This document shows positions 1-33,914 of a stretch of DNA of 64,000 nucleotides, in pieces. How positions within the stretch are numbered: position 1 is the stretch's first letter; every line of letters starts with the position of its first letter. The notes under the pieces were generated by a model. The model made no database searches. It was not told the DNA's origin and was given only the letters and a program-made list of their open reading frames with translations. This DNA is from Gymnogyps californianus. Lineage: Eukaryota; Chordata; Aves; Accipitriformes; Cathartidae. Both the position numbers and the translations under genes were made by a program. The stretch lies in the NCBI RefSeq assembly GCF_018139145.2, contig NC_059482.1:23397332-23461331 (forward strand), given 5' to 3'.

Positions 1-2165
1 CACGCTTAAGGGCATAACTCAGTTTCTCCCCAGTTCAGAGACTAGTTTTGCAGGGAGACCGCAAGCCATGCTTAAAAAACTTACCTGCTTTCCTTAAAGA
101 TTTGAATTGAGATGTACACAGGATTTCTAGATTTCCAGACTAGTGACAACTCTTTGACATTAAACACTGCCTTGTCTCTCCTACTCAGGACATGACCTAG
201 TGGAGTTTGCTTCCGCAGTACATGAGAAGTAACTTTTGGCATTCCCAGCAATCCAGATTGAGGCTCTTTCAACTCTTATCACTGGTGGTGCTGGGTGAGC
301 AATTACACAGAGGGAGGAGGGGAACAGAATGTGCAGTGAAGTGACAGTTTTGAGAAACCTGTCTCCACTAGTATTTCATAAAAGATCATATTCCTGACAG
401 AGTTTGAAGAAAATCTGCACTATGGAAGTGTCACAATAGTATCATACCATCACCTGTACTCATAGCAGCACCGGCTACTGAAACAAATTACCTAGCCTCT
501 TTCACTCTACTCATCCAATGCAAACCTATTTTCTTTCTAATTTAACACAACCACTGAGAACAGAGAGCACCAGTGAGCATGCTAGTTGCCCAGTGTGTAT
601 CTTCAATTAGGTGCAAGCCACACGCTTGCTTCAGGAGAGCCTGTTGTAAGCAAGGTCTTTACCAGAAATCATTACATTACGCATCCTGGATAATGCCTTA
701 TTGCCACCATGTTGTCATGAAAGCATAGCTTACGGATATGCTGTACCAAATTTAACTCAGTTGCCTGCAGTCAGGTGTGGAGTGGATTTTGACCCCCTGT
801 TCCGCTGGCTCTAAGTGCCATGAACCCCTCTCTCCTGGAAACTGCAAACAAGTTCAGAACGGGACAACTCTGCGCCTTGTCCGAGCTACTCTGGTAGGAA
901 TTTGCACTAACGCAGCCCACAATGCCAACCAGGTAAGGATTGGAAGATCTTGGATGTACGCGACACACTATAGCACCTCACAGTTGGCCTTGCACGCATA
1001 TGCAATGCAAGCTAAGCAACTACAACAGATAGTAACGCTAGTAAACACACATACTAATATCATTAAAAAGTCACCTTTCCCAGGAAGAAGGCTGAAAACC
1101 TCAAAAGATACCCAAGCTGTTGGGCTAACGTGGAAAAAAAAATAAATTCTTCCTCTCAGAACAGCAGGTTGCAAACTTTCAAGATCAGTCGGAGCCCAAA
1201 ATACATCAACAGCAACACCAGCCTGCATCAATCCCTTGAAGTGCAATCTAAAGAATGCAGGAAGCTACCGTTGTCCTCAAAGATGTGATATTACGTCTGC
1301 CTTCAGTCAGTGTAAAGGCTAGGAGTTAGTTACCGTCAAAGCACGCACAATCACGTTCTTGATGGGACGATGGGGAGGATATTTTTCCCCTCCTATGTTT
1401 TCTGGTAGTAGGTGGAATATATTTAAAATGCAAGGCTTTGTGTACCAGCCGTCTCCCTTTTAAGTATCTCCAGCTCTAGACTACAATGACCTAGGCTTGC
1501 TCAACCACCCGAGTGCTCGGCTGGCCAGGGCTCGGTGAAGACAGCAAAGAGGTGCTCTCCTCTATCACACCGAGGAGGATTCCCGCCGGCTGGGATCAGG
1601 CTGCTTTGTGCCGCACCAGGGAGGAGGCCCAAGGGCTGGATCCGGGGTAGACACCGGGCTTGGGAGGGGACCTTATCTTAACGTCACACACATTTAACTG
1701 TCCTTGAGGAACACGACTGACCAAAACAGGCCATGGAAGGGGTTTTAAACAATATTGGAGGTTTCCAGCTTCGACAGATTAAAAAGCTACTGCATATAGC
1801 TCGTCAAAACTTTAAATTAAAGCCTTCTGAGCGCTCCGTACCTTGCGATGCACAGCAGGCAGCTTCCAGCGGCCCAGGACGCAAACCAAGGCTGCAGGCA
1901 ACGACTACACCGGCCCTACAGCAGGTGAATGTTTTAAATACATCCCCTCAGACAGAAAGGGCAGAATAAACCTCTAAACCACAGAGCCAGGAGCGGTTCA
2001 GAGGGACTAGGAACAAGACGCATGAAGGAATTTCACACAGGAAATCCCCGCTCCCCGCGGCGGCTGCCTCAGACGAGGCCTCGGGAGAGCCTTTTTAAGG
2101 GGGAAAAAGGGGAGTATCGGCCAACGCGGGAGGCGCCCCTCGCCCCCTGCCTCCCCCCGCCGCTG

Positions 2166-2330
2166 AGGAGAGGGAGACGGAGAGGGAGACGGAGAGGGAG
2201 ACGGAGAGGGAGACGGAGAGGGAGACGGAGAGGGAGACGGAGAGGGAGACGGAGAGGGAGACGGAGAGGGAGACGGAGAGGGAGACGGAGAGGGAGACGG
2301 AGAGGGAGACGGAGAGGGAGACGGAGAGGC
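2166..2330. repeat. 12-bp GA-rich minisatellite in promoter region
   Basis: About 13 near-perfect copies of a 12-base unit, GAGGGAGACGGA, lie in tandem. Both strands stay open through it (Arg-rich on plus, Ser-Val-Leu-rich on minus) because the period is a multiple of three, so those frames are not evidence of a gene. It lies about 220 bp upstream of the COQ9 start codon. The strict purine/pyrimidine asymmetry would favour triplex or slipped structures. Confidence 0.93.
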
Positions 2331-2436
2331 GACCCCGACCCCGACCCCGACCCGACCCCGACCCCGACCCCGACCCGGCCCCGGCCCCGGCCCCGGCCCC
2401 GGCCCCCGGCCCCGGCCCCCGGCCCCCGGCCCCGCT
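2331..2436. repeat. CCCCGA and GGCCCC hexanucleotide repeats
   Basis: Immediately after the GA-rich array come several CCCCGA units and then a run of GGCCCC/GCCCCC units. On the minus strand this reads GGGGCC, the unit of the C9orf72 repeat, and would be able to form G-quadruplexes. It ends within a few bases of a minus-strand splice donor (complement of 2435-2439), so it would be intronic for a minus-strand transcript starting at the shared promoter. Confidence 0.85.
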
Positions 2437-2552
2437 CACCTCCGGACGCGCCCGCCTCGCCTCAGCTCGCCTCGCCTCGTCTCGTCTCGGTCTGACGCCG
2501 TCACCGCCGCGTCCCGCCCCCGCGACGTCATCGCCCTCTGCCCGCTTCCAAG

Positions 2553-2560
<8 letters not shown>
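2437..2560. promoter_or_regulatory. Bidirectional CpG promoter of COQ9 and a minus-strand neighbour
   Basis: The segment is CpG-dense and TATA-less. It holds GC boxes, a CRE-like GACGTCA at 2524-2530 and a YY1-type AAGATGGCGGC at 2550-2560 that overlaps the COQ9 start codon, a layout common in housekeeping promoters. On the minus strand a GTGAGC donor ends a putative untranslated exon at 2440, so transcription probably leaves in both directions. The identity of the minus-strand gene (CIAPIN1 by synteny) is inferred. Confidence 0.6.
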
Positions 2561-19358
<16,798 letters not shown>

Positions 19359-19719
19359 GGTGGCCCCTTGCAAGAGAGTGCTCGGGTGTGAGTGATGCAG
19401 AACGTTCCTGCCTCTGCCCGGCAGCGCTCTGGGCCGAGGCTTTTGCCTCCCCATCTCCCTCTGCCTTTCCTGGCCCAGCTGTGCTGGTTGGTGACACCTC
19501 TTCCCTGGCCCTCCTTCCCAGGGAAAGCCATCGTGATGTGTAGGGTAAAGCGGGAAGGGAATCGGTGAGCATCTTCGCTGGGACAGGCTTTGTCTCTAAG
19601 TGATCCCAGAGTTTTAGGCCAGAGTTTTGGATTCTGGCCACGTGGTGTTTGGAATTGGGAAGCGTGTACCTCCGTTACACAACCCTACCTTATTTGCATG
19701 TCCGTTCCTTACTGTGCTG

Positions 19720-19725
19720 AATAAA
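19720..19725 (+). terminator. POLR2C: POLR2C poly(A) signal AATAAA
   Basis: AATAAA about 360 bp after the stop codon, the first canonical signal in the 3' region. Confidence 0.65.
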
Positions 19726-21050
19726 GCCTTACCCTTCCCATGTTCTGTCATCCCTGAAAGCTCGTCCGGGGCTGCAGGAAGAGATGTCATGTCATTTACT
19801 TCTCTCCAATAGACATTAACTTAATGAGCTCTGCTTTGGAGGGAGCATAGCTCTCTACCGCTGATTGCTGCTCTTGCCATTACCTCCTGAGGAGACCAGA
19901 ATCCCCTCCAGCAGGTAGCCTGTCATTTACCGATCCAGCGCTACGTTTAAAGCAGATGTTTGAGGCTGGGCTGGTAAGCGAGACGCTGCAGAAGGCAGTG
20001 CTGCGGGGGAGCCCAGATGGGCCAGGCAGGCTTAGCTGTATTTAAAGACTCCTTTGGAGCAGACTTTACCCATGCGCTCTGTAATCTTTACGTTAGGAGC
20101 TGGGATGGCAGGGAGTCTGTCATTAATAACCCCTGGCTGACAGTTTCGAATGTGCCCACAGCCCCAAGGTGGGTTGTGTGCTGGGCTGGAGCTTGGGGCA
20201 GGTCCCAAACCGTGCCCACCGTGGCAGCAGCTGAAGCGCTCCAGCAATTGCCTGGGTCACCCCTTCTCCTCCCCTCCGTCAGCCCCCAGCAGGACTTGGG
20301 ATGAGCTTCCCGGGGATGCTTTCCGGGAGGGATCTGCCTCTTCCTTACCGTGGTGGCTGGGAGGGAGGGCAAGGTGTGTGTGCCACTGCGCTCGTCCCGG
20401 CGTGGACGTGGGCCATGGGAATGGCTGGAGGCGCTGGGACGGGCGGTCGCGCTGAGCCGGCGAGAGCAGCCCGAGTCAACGCTGCCTTCCCCTCCAGGGA
20501 AGAGCTGCTGCAGCCGGGCTGCTGCTTTGGTGTCCTTGCCGTGGCACAGCCGGCTGCGGCACGGCTCCCCAAGACCTCCCTCCCGTCCCTGAAGGGAGCG
20601 CTGCCCCGGCTGGCGTGGCTGTCTCGCCTTGAGGCCAGCGCTCTGCCGGACGCTCATGGCATGGATAACCGAACTGGCACAATTCTGGAAGAGCCGGGCG
20701 ATGGAGCGGCTTAAAACTCCTTCGCCCGCGGCCTTGGAGCCACCACTGCCCTGGCACGTCCCCAGAGGTGAGGGGTGTCGGCGGGGTGCTGGCATCCTGT
20801 CTCGCTCGGGGTTGTTTGATGGAGGGTGGCAACTCGCTCCACCCTTCTCCCCTCCCCAGCGGTTTTAGTGTTTCACTTGAAATGTCCCGGCCGTGACTGG
20901 AGGCAGAACAAAGCTTTGAGCCAAGCACGCTGCCGGGAGCGTTAGGAAATCTTCCCCCATCAGCATTTTTCTCTCTGGCAGGCGCTACTCCCACTTGCAC
21001 TTCCCGAGCGCGTTTGGATGGAACAGACAAACAGGAAGGGTGGATAAGGG
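19726..21050. other. Intergenic gap between POLR2C and DOK4
   Basis: The two genes converge here. GC-rich open frames exist on both strands but none resembles a known protein or has splice-bounded conservation that I can judge. I see no tRNA or other RNA gene. Confidence 0.5.
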
Positions 21051-21054
21051 TTGT

Positions 21055-22447
21055 TTATTCGTTGAGCAACTCCTTAAAAAAAAAAAAAAAGAAAACCCAA
21101 ACATTTTTGGTAATAAATGTTAGATCTTTTCCAGATGAGGTGTGTAGCCAGGAAAAGCGAGCGGGTTACACCTCTCACCCGGGGGAGGACGCGCTACCGG
21201 GCGGTGCCGGGGTGCCGACGAGCCCTTCCGCGCCCGGCCGTGCTGCGGGGAGCTGCCCTTCTCCCTCCCGCCGTCCCCCCAGCCTCAGCCGCAAGCTACA
21301 CCAACCCAAGACACAGTACTCACAGACCACAGGTTCCCACATCACGACACTCCCTGTCCCCAAAGCACGGACCTGGAGCTTTCAGGGCAGAAATAAAACC
21401 ACTGACCGCCCAACCCAGACTGAAAGAAGACTCCGAAGAAACACCAAGGTTTGCACGGCAATAAAAAGATAGCCCTTCTAAAGGAGGTCAATAAATAGGA
21501 GAACTAGAAAAAATCAATTGCTTTCGAGTTCAGCACATGAAGCCCAGCTCCCCCTGGGCGAGGGCTTTCACCCGGCCGCACCGGCGGGCGAGGGGGGAGC
21601 GAGGACGATGGGAATGCACGGAGAAACGCGGCTCTCCCCCCGTCGGCACGGGCTTCTCTGCCCGGGGACTTTTTATATCCGCAAAGCTGCCCCTCGAGGG
21701 ACAGATGCTACTGGCCAAAAACGGTCCCCGGGTTGCCCACCAGCAGATAAACCAGGGGCACGGCCGGGGGGAGCGGCTGCGGGTGGAGGAGCGAGGGGTG
21801 CTGGGGTTAGGGCAGCCCGGTCACCCCAGCCGACCCCCCTGGAAGGAAAACCAGTTTCTCCTGAGACATCTCAATTCTACAGCGAGTGTTTAAATAGCTT
21901 CGAGAAGTGCAAAAAATCAGCTCAGGGGTGGCGGGGCGTCCCCAGGAGCACCCTACTCTTCACGAGGAGGGCTGAGATGCTGGGACCCCGCACCATCAGC
22001 CTGGCACAGCCACAGCCTCCGGCGCTGCTCCGTCCCCACGGCAGAGTGATGCTCCAGCCTTCCCCCCTCGCAGAAAACACACCGAATTTCTTGACACCCC
22101 CCCCCTCTCTTCTCCACCTCCCAGCTGGATCCCCAAGAGTCAAAAACCTCTGAGCATCTCTGCCCGAGGGCTCTTCGGCGGCCACGCAGTTTGCGTTCAT
22201 GTGAGAAGGAAAAACCTCTTATAATACAGATATTCAATATATATTTCAAGTCAGTCAAGGCTGAGCCGGCCGTCACCTCCACTAACGTCAGGCCAGGGCG
22301 CGAGCCAGCGCCTGCTCCCCCAAGGTCTTGGCACGGAGGATGCCCCAGCTCGGTCTCCCTGGGGACTCGGAGGGGAGGTTGCCTGCGTCCTTGCCACCCC
22401 TCGGGGAAGAAAAAGGGGACCCCCGCCACGGTCCCCCCGCCGCCGGC
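21055..22447 (-). other. DOK4: Probable DOK4 3' UTR
   Basis: The region after the DOK4 stop on the minus strand. The complement of AATAAA (TTTATT) is at 21055-21060 and is the best candidate poly(A) signal, giving a 3' UTR of about 1.4 kb. Other open frames in the region look like composition effects. Confidence 0.4.
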
Positions 22448-25283
22448 TCACGGGGACGACGTGGGCTCCCTGCTTTCAGGCTTGTCGCTTTTGGAGGACT
22501 TTGGCTTCAGCAAGATGAACCTGTTGAGGAGGTCGGTGTCCAAGCTGGCCTGGGCGCCCGCGTACGCCTCCCCTGGGGATGAAGCAGAGGGTGGGCTCAT
22601 GGCAGGGGGGGGATGCCCCGGGGGCCGGAGGAGCGTCGGCTCCTCGGTGGGGGACGGGGACACTCACCGGTGTAGCTGGAGGACTCGGCCATGTTCTGGG
22701 AGCCGGTGATGTGGTGCCAGTAGGCGCTGCGGGGCAGCATGGTGGTGGGGGTGCAGGGGTAGGAGAAGTGCTCGGTGCCCTTGTTCAGCAGCTGCCGCGG
22801 ATGAGGGGGGGGGTGAGGGTGACACAGGGTGCCCCGAGCCCCCCCACCCCCACCCACCCACCCGTGTCCCCAGGCTGGGCTGGAGCTCACCCTGACGTTC
22901 TTCTCCATCTCCAGCAGGACCCTCTTGTGCTGCTCGGCGATGGCCAACGTGGCGCTGTGCACGCGCTGGTAGATCTGCTCGCCCTCCTGCGTCTGGAAAG
23001 TGTAGAGACCTTCCCCCGCGTCGCACATCCTGCGGGGACGGGGCACGGGGCGTCACCGGGGTCCCCAAGCCGAGGGATGATAAATGATACCCCCCCCAGG
23101 GTGGCAGCTGGCCCAGCTTCCCACGCTTTTAGTGCTGTCCCCACATCCCCTCCGTGGTGTTGAGCTGGGACCAGCACCAGCCCCAAACCTCCCCGGCCAT
23201 GGGGGCACCCTATGCGGGCCGTGGCCGTCACCCCAGCGTCAGGCCTGCCCTGGGGCGATGGCAGCAGTGCTACCTCCTGGTGCGCCCGGCAGGATGAAGG
23301 CACCCCGTGGTGGTCCCCGTCCCAGCGAGGGTGACATCTCACCGTCCGGCCTCGAAGGTGAAGCGGGTGGCGTCGCGCCCGTAGCGGCGCAGGGAGCAGA
23401 GGGGCCAGGAGACCAGCTTCACCCGGGGGTTGTGTGTGTCCCAGAGGTAGATGTTTTCGTGGGTGATCTGCAGCTTGCACTCGCCATAAACGTCCAGGTT
23501 GGGGCAGGGGAGGAGGAACACGTTGAACCGGTCTGGAGAGGGGGAAAAAAACCCAGAAAATAAAATAATTTGGGGGGGGGAGCGTAGCGAAGCCGAGCCC
23601 CGAGCGAGCGCCCCGCCGCCGCGCGCTCACCCGTCTGCTCGCACTGCACGCCAGGCGCCAGCAGGTCGGGCTCCCCCAGGCTGATGTCGTTCAGGCGGGC
23701 GCCCAGGCACTCCACCGACAGCGTCTTGTACCACTCCTCCGCCTCCAGCTCTGCAAAGGCACCACGGCAGCCCCTGGGCGACCCCGGCCAAACCGGGGTG
23801 CCCCACCCAGCACCCCCAGCCCGCCTCCCCTGGGTGCTGCCCCGTACCCGAATCGCAGGTAAAGGTCCGGGCGGAGTCGTCGGTGAAAACGATGGCCACG
23901 GCCTGTCTCTTGGTCTCCTTGGGCAGCCGGGTGATGCACTTGACATTGCTGATCTCAGTCACCTGGGGAGGTGGCGAGGAGGGGGGGGTGTCACTGAGGG
24001 CTGCACCCAAACCCAGCCCCACTGCACCCAGACCCTGGCTGCTGCACCCAAACCTGGCTGCCGCTACACCCAGACCCCGGCGGCATCCCACCGGAGTGCA
24101 CAGGGCGACAGCCACCCGGCTCCAGCTCAGCGAGTTTAGGTGAGGAGGGACCCGCTCTGGCACGGGGCCCCCGAGCAGCGGGAAGCACCCCAGCACCCCT
24201 CCACCGCAGCCCCTCACCTTGGGGCACCCACGCAGGCACGCCGACTTCTCATCCGGGTACTTCTCCAGGCGCTGGGGCCCTTTGCTGGAGGATTTCCGGA
24301 AAACCAGCCAGCACCGCCGGTAGATCTGCCGGACAGAGAGCGCCGGCGGCTGCCGCGGTGCAGGTGGGGGTCCCCGTCCCCACCCCGTCCCCATCCCCTT
24401 CCCCAGGACCCCTGCCCGGTCCCGCTGACCCTGCTGGCCTGGGGACAGGAGGGGACGCAGAGGATGGGGATATCCCAGGGCTGCCATCATCCCCCCCCAC
24501 CCCCGCCAATGCTAATTACAGAGCTTAATTAACGAACATGGGTAAGGCTCCCAAGGGGACCCCCATCCCGGCATCTCCCCAGCCCCTCTCCCGCAGCCCC
24601 TGCCTCCGGGGGTGGCGGGGCCATTATCCCCAAGCATGTCCCCCCCCCCCCCCCAAGCCCGCTCCCTCTTTGTTCTCCCTAATTAGCGTGAAATTACCCA
24701 GCATGCTCGTTGCTGCCGGTTCCGAGCGATGGAAGCGGGCGATCAAACCCCCTGACCCCCCACCTATGGGTGCTGCACTCCGGCACCCCTCTAATTTGCA
24801 CCCAGCAGCCCCCCCCTCACCGGCTTGGGGCATTCCCAGTGCCACAACTGGGTGTACAGGGAAACTGAGGCACGGGGGGGGGGGGGGAGCTCAGAGACAC
24901 CCCCCCCAAATCCCCATGGTGACCCGTGTCCGGTGAGGGGATGCCACCCGGTGCAGGATCCGGCCGGTGCAGGATCCGGACCCCTGGGGCTGCTGGATGA
25001 TTTGGGGACCAACAAGTGGCCTGTCTCCCCCCCTCCCCGCCATCACAGCCCCCAAAATGCTGCTTATTCAACCCAAAACCAGGGGCGCAGGTTGCCGCGA
25101 GAGGCGACGGGGCCGGGGGACCCGGCCCCGTCGCCTCTCGCGGCAACCTGCGCCCCAAATCCATGGGTGCCCCCCCCTCCCCCGCGTCCCCCCCCATTCC
25201 CCGAGACCCCCACTCACCCCCAGCTTCTTGCTCTTCATCCTCACGTAGCCTTGCTTGATGATGTCGTTAAAATTCGTCGCCAT
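22448..25283 (-). CDS. DOK4: DOK4, docking protein 4 (PH and PTB adaptor; 8 coding exons, intact)
   Basis: Cytoplasmic adaptor of the DOK/IRS family that binds phosphotyrosine motifs of receptors such as RET and modulates downstream ERK signalling. Coding exons in transcript order: 25283-25218, 24325-24218, 23962-23848, 23750-23631, 23532-23343, 23029-22891, 22791-22668, 22572-22448. The total is 987 nt, 328 residues (human 326), with all phases balanced and no frame break. The PH domain covers about 7-110 ([22 protein letters not shown] to [14 protein letters not shown]). The IRS-type PTB domain covers about 135-235 ([30 protein letters not shown], then [16 protein letters not shown] with the phosphotyrosine-binding arginines). 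The tail is poorly ordered and ends [16 protein letters not shown]. The start fits the family, and at least one untranslated exon should lie upstream. Intron 1 contains a 36-bp perfect inverted repeat. Confidence 0.97.
25082..25156. repeat. Perfect 36-bp inverted repeat with 3-nt loop
   Basis: Bases 25082-25117 and 25121-25156 are exact reverse complements, separated only by 25118-25120. It lies in DOK4 intron 1, 62 bp from the first coding exon. The arms are about 80% GC, so the RNA would form an extremely stable hairpin and the DNA a cruciform. Either a true palindrome or a snap-back artefact of assembly. Confidence 0.95.
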
Positions 25284-26640
25284 GGCGATGGCCCGATGGG
25301 GTGGGGGCTATTTTGGGAGGGGGGGGCTGCCTGCCTTCACCTTCGCCCCCCCCTCTCCATCCTCTTCCTCCGTACCCCCTCCTGCCTCACCGCCGGCCCA
25401 GCTTGCTGCTAGCGGCGTCCCCCATCCTGGCTGGAAAAGAGAAATGACAGATCGACGGGTGACATCTTCCTCCTCCTCCTCCTCCTCCTCCTCCTCTTCC
25501 TCCTCCCTTCGCTGCCTGAACCATCCGAGTGGAACAGTCTGGCATTAACCCCTGCCGGCGCGGCGGTGCCGGGCTGGCACGCACGAGTGGTCCCCCGTCA
25601 CCAGCCCTAACATGTGTCCCAGGGGACACCCACGCTGGACCTCGCCCACGGGTCTCCATCACCTCTCGCCGCTGCCCCTCCTTCCTCCCAGGCTGCTCGC
25701 TTGGGCAGCAACATGGCCCCAGCTGCTGGGCATCAGTAGGGTTCAGTGTTAACGACCTCCTGCCCTGCCAGGCCAGCTCTGCCGTGGGGTGTTTCGGCCC
25801 CGGCACCGGGTGCCAAAGGAACCCCGGCTTCCAACCTCGCACCCCCCCCGGCGCAACCCAGCCTCCCTCCAGCCCCGCCGCGAGCTCGGCCTCGCTCAGC
25901 CTGGTCCCCGCCTGGTCCCGCCGCCCGGGACCCCCCAGCCCCGGGCGGCGGGACCAGGCGGGGACCAGGTTCCTTTCCCAGCTGGAAAAAATCCCCTTAT
26001 AGAAGGCAGTAACCTAGGAAACGGGATGGGGCCATCCCTAGGGATGCTCGGACTACTCCGTGCCGGTGACGCCCTAGTTCCCAAAGCCCCAGTATCCAGG
26101 GGGATCCAGCCCCATCCATCCCAGCAAGGACAGCCCGGGGGGGGGGGGGGGCATCCCACAAGCGACTACGCCCCAGCGTCCCCCTCCAGCCACCGCAACC
26201 ACCGCCACGGCCTGTCCGGGTGCCACCGGCATGGCTTGTGTCGTCGTCCCCCCTCCCCAAGAGCCAGGCTGGTCCCGCTGCCTGGGACCCCGCATCCCGG
26301 TCCTGCGGCACCGGGGTTTGCTCTGGGGTGGCCCGTGGCCCGTTGGGACCAGGGAGTGGGAGTGCTGGGAGCTGGGACAGCACCCTAGGGACCCTCTGCT
26401 GTCCCGAGAGGGACTGGGGCCAGAGTCAGCCTCTGAGGGGGAACATCCCCCCCATCCCATCCCCCCCACCCCACGCACAAGAGCACCCCAAGGGAATTCA
26501 GAGATGCTGGGGGGGCACCTCCTGCCACACCCCCCCCCCCCACCCCAGCCCCCCCCCCGATCTGTCACCTCGGTCACCCCCAAAACCCGGGCACCCCTGA
26601 CCCCTCCATCACCCCCAGGTCTCTGCTGCTCCCACCCGCA
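25284..26640 (-). other. DOK4 upstream region
   Basis: Sequence between the DOK4 start codon and its likely CpG promoter. It should contain the rest of the first coding exon's 5' UTR and an intron, but I cannot fix the acceptor. It contains a (TCC)n tract at about 25467-25507, a second long inverted repeat at 25900-25969 and several C- or G-homopolymers. No coding exon is recognised. Confidence 0.45.
25900..25969. repeat. Perfect 30-bp inverted repeat with 10-nt loop
   Basis: Bases 25900-25929 and 25940-25969 are exact reverse complements around a C-rich loop at 25930-25939. Each arm itself contains a short internal direct repeat (CCTGGTCCC). It is unrelated in sequence to the inverted repeat about 750 bp away. 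Confidence 0.95.
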
Positions 26641-26990
26641 TCGTCCCTCCCCGCGCTGTCACCCCCCGGCCGGGCCCCCCCGACACTTGTCACCCCGGCC
26701 CTCGGCCAAGCCCCGTCCTCTGTCACCCCCCCCGCAGCCGGTGCCCCGCCGTGTGTGTGTCCCCCCCAGCCTTACCCGGCCCCCCCCCCGCTGCAGGCGG
26801 CGGCCCCGGCGGCTCCGGTGTCCGGCTCCGCGTCGCTGCGAGCCCTGGAGCCTCGCGGCCCCGCCCGCCCCGGCCCCGCCTCGACCACGCCCCTCCAAGC
26901 CCCGCCTCCTGTCCCCCTCACCCTCCCACCCCGGGCTGCCTCCTCCGTCCCTCCGGGCCCGGCCTCACCCGGCCCAGCCCAGCCAGAGTC
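26640..26990 (-). promoter_or_regulatory. DOK4: Probable DOK4 CpG-island promoter
   Basis: A CpG- and C-rich block about 1.4-1.7 kb upstream of the DOK4 start codon, the only island-like segment between DOK4 and the CCDC102A 3' end. No TATA box is seen. The transcription start is not determinable by eye. Confidence 0.4.
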
Positions 26991-28202
26991 ACAACCGGCT
27001 GCCCTGGAAAGAGGTTTCCTGCATGCACATCATTAGGCTTCAGAGTGAACGCCCCGCAGTGACTGACGGGCACCGACAGCCTCTTGCTGAGCTGCTGTCC
27101 CGGGCTGTCCCCAGGCTCAGGCAGACATGTCCTCGTCCCCGTTCCCCCTTCTTTGCCCCCCAAAACTCTGCTTTTCCAGGCCCCACCAAAACCGCCTGCA
27201 GGTACCTCCACCCCTGCAGCCTCATTTGTTGGGCCATAAAAAAATGAATAATCGCTAGAAATAAAAGGGCATTAAAAAACCCCTGTGAGCAGCAAAGAGC
27301 CGTGCTTTTAGCCAATCAATTAAAAGGCAGAGCAAGGGGATTAGCTCACTGAAATATTAATTTTTAATAAGGTTGTGTCTGAGCTCCTCCAAAGCCCCGC
27401 GAGGCCCTGCTCCGGGGCGGTGGGCTGCAGGGGCCTGGGCTGGGGCGGTCAGCACCCATGGGTGAGCACCTCTGCACCTTGCCAGGTGAGCACCCCTGAA
27501 CACCCCCGCACCTACGGGTGCAGACGCAGGCGCCGCTATGGCCATGAGGGTCACGAGCCGCCCTGCAGCCCCCCGCTTCTCGCTTCACAGGCACAGGGAT
27601 GGGTTTCACCCATGAGCTGGGCTCGTCCCCAGGCGCGGGGGCAGCGATGGCAGCGGGGTGATGCCAGCAGCCGCACATCCAGCCCCGCGGGCGCCTGGCG
27701 GAGAAACACCGTTTCTCCTCGATGCTGTCCCCTCCCGTCCTCTCCATCCTCGCTCCCGCGTGGGGACAGACCAGCAGCCCAAGCCACCACCAGAGCCTGG
27801 GCCCCTCTGGGCTCTGTATTTATAATAAAAAAAAAAAATCATATACAAATACATACATATATATAATATATATATATAAAATGTGGGCAGGAGAGCGTGG
27901 CTGGCTGCAGGGCTCGGTGCGCCTCTCTGCCCTGCGCTTCCTCCTCCTGGGCTGCTCCGTGATGCTGGCTTCGGTGGCCACATTTGTGTCCCAGGAGATG
28001 CCGGTGGCCGAGGGGCATCGGATACTGTCCGAGAGGCAGCGGGCTTGGAGCATCCCTGGCTAAATTCCTCCCCGCTGCTCCGTGCCTCAGTTTCCCCATC
28101 TATACGAGGGTCACCGCACGGCTGGGCCCCACGGCGACAGGCACTTGTGGGCAGAGGACCGCCATGGGACGTCCCCGCGGCGGTGGCACCTGGCCCTGGG
28201 CT
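26991..28202 (-). other. Gap holding the CCDC102A 3' UTR
   Basis: The sequence beyond the CCDC102A stop on the minus strand. There is no clear AATAAA complement nearby; a TTTAAT (ATTAAA on minus) near 27363 would give a 3' UTR of about 840 bases. An AT microsatellite, mainly TA and CA dinucleotides, lies at 27838-27884. No other gene is seen. Confidence 0.4.
27838..27884. repeat. AT-rich microsatellite
   Basis: Tandem TA/TACA dinucleotides following a run of A, probably within the CCDC102A 3' UTR. Confidence 0.85.

Positions 28203-33914
<5,712 letters not shown>

Larger units (their letters stand above)
1..2440. other. Upstream region with no recognisable coding exon
   Basis: No open frame here resembles a protein I know. 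On the minus strand there is a good splice donor (GTAAGT, complement of 79-84) that would end an exon at 85, with an open frame reaching up to about 272, but its translation matches nothing I recognise. In other vertebrates the gene head-to-head with COQ9 is CIAPIN1, so this may be its first intron and an untranslated or unrecognised exon. That is inference from gene order only. Confidence 0.35.

Noticed and set aside
1..2440. CIAPIN1 coding exons on the minus strand
   Set aside because: Synteny predicts the gene, but none of its conserved blocks or cysteine motifs could be read here, so no coding feature is claimed.
2022..2495. Long Arg-rich frame across the GA minisatellite, and its Ser-Val-Leu counterpart on the minus strand
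   Set aside because: The 12-bp period keeps any frame open; no start context, splice sites or family resemblance.
26231..27247. 338-residue Pro/Arg-rich frame upstream of DOK4
   Set aside because: C-rich homopolymers in all frames; no resemblance to a known protein and overlapping the likely DOK4 promoter.
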